DNA of 64,000 nucleotides from Yersinia canariae (GTDB lineage Bacteria; Pseudomonadota; Gammaproteobacteria; Enterobacterales; Enterobacteriaceae): NCBI RefSeq assembly GCF_009831415.1, contig NZ_CP043727.1, positions 3,472,001 to 3,536,000 of the forward strand, read 5' to 3'. Shown piece by piece: positions 61,980 to 64,000 of this stretch (position 1 is its first letter; each line of letters starts with the position of its first letter). The notes under the pieces were generated by a model. It saw only the letters and a program-made list of their open reading frames with translations, ran no database searches and was not told where the DNA came from. The position numbers and the translations under genes were made by a program.

Positions 61980-62038
61980 AGCTATTATTTAGCAACTGTA
62001 ATAAGGACACTATTTAAGGCGCATTACCGTTCTACATG

Positions 62039-62974
62039 TCAAATAATTCTCTGGTATGAACAAGCTATTTTGGCGGCCAACTGTGCATTATTAAACACCA
62101 GTTGAATGTTGGCATGTAAGCTGTCACCTCCAGTTAATTCAGCAACTCTGGCTAATAGGAATGGCGTACTTTCTTTGCCGATAACACCCTGTTCTTCTGA
62201 CTCTTTTACTGCCTGCTCAATAGCGGCATTAATCATATTTTCTGGTAGCGCATATTGTTCGGGAATTGGATTAGCAACAACCATTCCCCCCCGTAACCCC
62301 ATTCCCCACTTAGCATTCATTGCCGCAGCAATTTGTTCAGCGCTGTCTAAAGTGATACTGACATCAAACGGACTGGTGCGGCAAAAAAAGGCCGGGAGTG
62401 AACGAGTTTGATAACCAATAACCGGAACACCGTTGGTTTCCAGGTATTCGGTGGTTAAGCCCAAGTCCAAAATAGATTTAGCACCTGCACACACCACAGT
62501 TACATTTGTTTTCGCCAGTTCTTGTAAATCCGCAGAAATATCAAATGTGGTTGCTGCTCCGCGGTGTACACCACCAATGCCGCCCGTCGCAAAGACTTTA
62601 ATATTCGCCATTTCTGCAATAATCATGGTGGAGGCAACTGTTGTTGCGCCATGCTGTCCATTAGCCACCACAAAAGGTAAGTCGCGGCGGCTGACTTTCA
62701 TAATGCTATGGCCTTCTTTCCCCAATAATTCTATTTCATCTCGTGATAAGCCCGCTTTCATTCGGCCATTTATTACTGCAATAGTGGCTGGAATAGCACC
62801 ATTTTCACGAATTTTTTGCTCGACAAGTAGAGCTGTTTCAACATTTTGTGGATAGGGCATCCCATGAGAAATAATGGTGGATTCCAATGCCACGACGGCT
62901 TTATTTTGCGCCAAGGCCTGCGCAACTTCCGGTGAGATATCTAAATAAGATTGTGCCATTGCGTTATTTGTCAT
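62039..62974 (-). CDS. psuG: pseudouridine-5'-phosphate glycosidase
   Basis: Splits pseudouridine 5'-phosphate to uracil and ribose 5-phosphate. 311 residues with VVALESTIISHGMPYPQNVETA near residue 27, FVVANGQHGATTVASTMIIAE, VFATGGIGGVHRGAATTFDISADL (substrate and metal site) and ANPIPEQYALP. Same length as other PsuG proteins. Its ATG overlaps the psuK stop as ATGA, so kinase and glycosidase are translated together. Confidence 0.94.
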   Translation of the reverse strand: MTNNAMAQSYLDISPEVAQALAQNKAVVALESTIISHGMPYPQNVETALLVEQKIRENGAIPATIAVINGRMKAGLSRDEIELLGKEGHSIMKVSRRDLPFVVANGQHGATTVASTMIIAEMANIKVFATGGIGGVHRGAATTFDISADLQELAKTNVTVVCAGAKSILDLGLTTEYLETNGVPVIGYQTRSLPAFFCRTSPFDVSITLDSAEQIAAAMNAKWGMGLRGGMVVANPIPEQYALPENMINAAIEQAVKESEEQGVIGKESTPFLLARVAELTGGDSLHANIQLVFNNAQLAAKIACSYQRII

Positions 62975-64000
62975 GGTTGTAATTCCAATAGTTTTTTGAC
63001 ACTGCCATTCGACAGATTGGGGTTATTGGTCAGTTCCGAAGAAAGCGTTAATGCTGAACACCCTTGAGCAAAACGAATACTCTCAGCAAACTCCATATCA
63101 TCGAGCCAGCAACTTGCTAACCCTGACATCATGGCGTCTCCGGCACCGGTCACATTCACAATGTTGATATTCAGTGGCAGTGACCAGCCGGTCTGCCCAT
63201 TAATTTCACTGAAATAAACGCCATCCTTACCCATACTGAGTGCCAGGCGCTGGACACCTTGCTGATGGAACCAATTCGCCACGTCCGGAATATCATCGCG
63301 GCTGTTAATCTTCATGCCACTCAATATTTCCGCTTCAAGGCGATTAGGTTTCAATGTATGAATATGGGATAGCCAATTCTTAATTCTAGGGGCTTTGAAC
63401 GCCGAAACTGTATCAACGAATACCGGTACATTACCGGCGTTGGTAAATATCCATGAGAGAGATTCTTCTGTTAAATTACAATCAACCACTAGAATCCCTG
63501 CGTGCTGAATTAATTCTTTCGTAGTTGCCAATAATGATGGCGTTAATTTTTCTAAAATACGCATATCATTAATTGCCACTAGCATTTCGCCACTGTTATC
63601 AAGTAACGAAACATAAGTTGAGGTATTCTCTCCATGAAGACTGTGGCAATTACTGACATTAACACCAGCCCGTTTGGCCTCATCAATCAATGTCGCACCA
63701 TAAAAATCATCCCCCACTACAGAGATCAAATGGCACTCTTTGCCTAATAAAGCGATATTCTCAGCAATATTTCGCCCAACCCCACCAGGGGTACATTTTA
63801 TTTTTCCTGGATTGGAATCTTCATAAACAAGTTTACTGGCAGCATAGCCACAAACATCCATATTGACAGAGCCGACCACCACCACATAACTGTGCTCTGA
63901 CAATATATATCCTTTCCCTTTGATATAACCTTTTTGCATCAGATTCATAATGTGGCCGGCAACACCCGAGCGACTAATGCCTAGAATATCGGCAATTTCT
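62971..64000 (-). CDS. psuK: PfkB-family pseudouridine kinase with N-terminal helix-turn-helix, 5' end outside window
   Basis: Phosphorylates pseudouridine for PsuG. The PfkB kinase runs from VVVVGSVNMDVCGYAA to the C-terminus with GGVGRNIAENIALLG and the ATP/anion-hole motif NVTGAGDAMMSGLASCWL. The frame does not stop at the ATG at 63948: it stays open to base 64000 and the extra residues (EIADILGISRSGVAGHIMNLMQKGYIKGKGYIL) form a helix-turn-helix/winged DNA-binding unit. So the gene encodes a DNA-binding domain fused to a sugar kinase and is truncated by the window. E. coli PsuK lacks this domain, but other PfkB kinases carry it. The true start lies beyond the window. Confidence 0.88.
   Translation of the reverse strand, partial: EIADILGISRSGVAGHIMNLMQKGYIKGKGYILSEHSYVVVVGSVNMDVCGYAASKLVYEDSNPGKIKCTPGGVGRNIAENIALLGKECHLISVVGDDFYGATLIDEAKRAGVNVSNCHSLHGENTSTYVSLLDNSGEMLVAINDMRILEKLTPSLLATTKELIQHAGILVVDCNLTEESLSWIFTNAGNVPVFVDTVSAFKAPRIKNWLSHIHTLKPNRLEAEILSGMKINSRDDIPDVANWFHQQGVQRLALSMGKDGVYFSEINGQTGWSLPLNINIVNVTGAGDAMMSGLASCWLDDMEFAESIRFAQGCSALTLSSELTNNPNLSNGSVKKLLELQP

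Noticed and set aside
62971..63948. psuK as a complete 325-residue gene starting at 63948
   Set aside because: The frame stays open to the window end and encodes a helix-turn-helix that the internal ATG would bisect, so the gene is treated as truncated.

Overview
The window looks like a chromosomal segment of a Yersinia-type enterobacterium. The backbone has the gene order of the E. coli 9-minute region with high protein similarity by eye: thiI / xseB-ispA-dxs / pgpA-thiL-nusB-ribH-ribD-nrdR / secF-secD-yajC-tgt-queA-acpH / malZ-proY-brnQ-phoR-phoB / sbcD-sbcC / mak / rdgC-ppnP-aroL. A tsaA-type peroxiredoxin beside ggt, and a giant cyclic beta-1,2-glucan synthase beside ycgR, point away from E. 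coli itself. The genus is an inference from memory of gene content, not from a search.

Layout. 1-8383: divergent thiI (cut by the window edge) and xseB-ispA-dxs (isoprenoid precursors), then a minus-strand cluster for lipid turnover (pgpA), thiamine (thiL), riboflavin (ribH, ribD), antitermination (nusB) and the ribonucleotide reductase repressor nrdR. 8455-10899: an AT-rich orphan gene for an 814-residue protein with an internal duplication, placed between nrdR and secF where E. coli has tsx and small genes. 11235-17901: secDF-yajC-tgt, then queA, separated from tgt by about 1.2 kb that holds a decayed IS3-type transposase fragment and a small secreted-protein gene. 18044-22385: acpH, a peroxiredoxin with an OxyR-like site, gamma-glutamyltranspeptidase and a short-chain dehydrogenase. 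22510-30885: malZ, proY, brnQ, a PstS-like periplasmic protein, phoR and phoB, with a Pho box in front of phoB. 31155-39725: sbcDC nuclease, mak, rdgC, ppnP, an unannotated 38-codon membrane peptide, and aroL with an attenuator-like leader. 39966-43212: a Fur-controlled pair (siderophore-binding protein plus TonB-dependent receptor). 43431-46543: two methyltransferases, a DUF1471 stress protein, a GNAT acetyltransferase and a small membrane protein. 46695-56516: a 2876-residue cyclic glucan synthase and ycgR with a clear FliA promoter. 56717-60545: phospho-alpha-glucosidase plus PTS EIICB with a divergent GntR/HutC regulator. 60623-64000: the pseudouridine operon psuK-psuG-psuT; psuK carries an N-terminal helix-turn-helix and runs off the window.

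The most unusual items are the 814-residue orphan with duplicated NPF-containing modules, the 5 x 21-bp in-frame repeat inside the glucan synthase, the Fur-box receptor/binding-protein pair without a permease, the intrinsic terminator inside the apparent aroL leader, and the broken queA-tgt junction. No tRNA, rRNA or CRISPR array was seen. Start codons were chosen by Shine-Dalgarno motifs and remembered family starts, so several differ from the longest possible reading frame.
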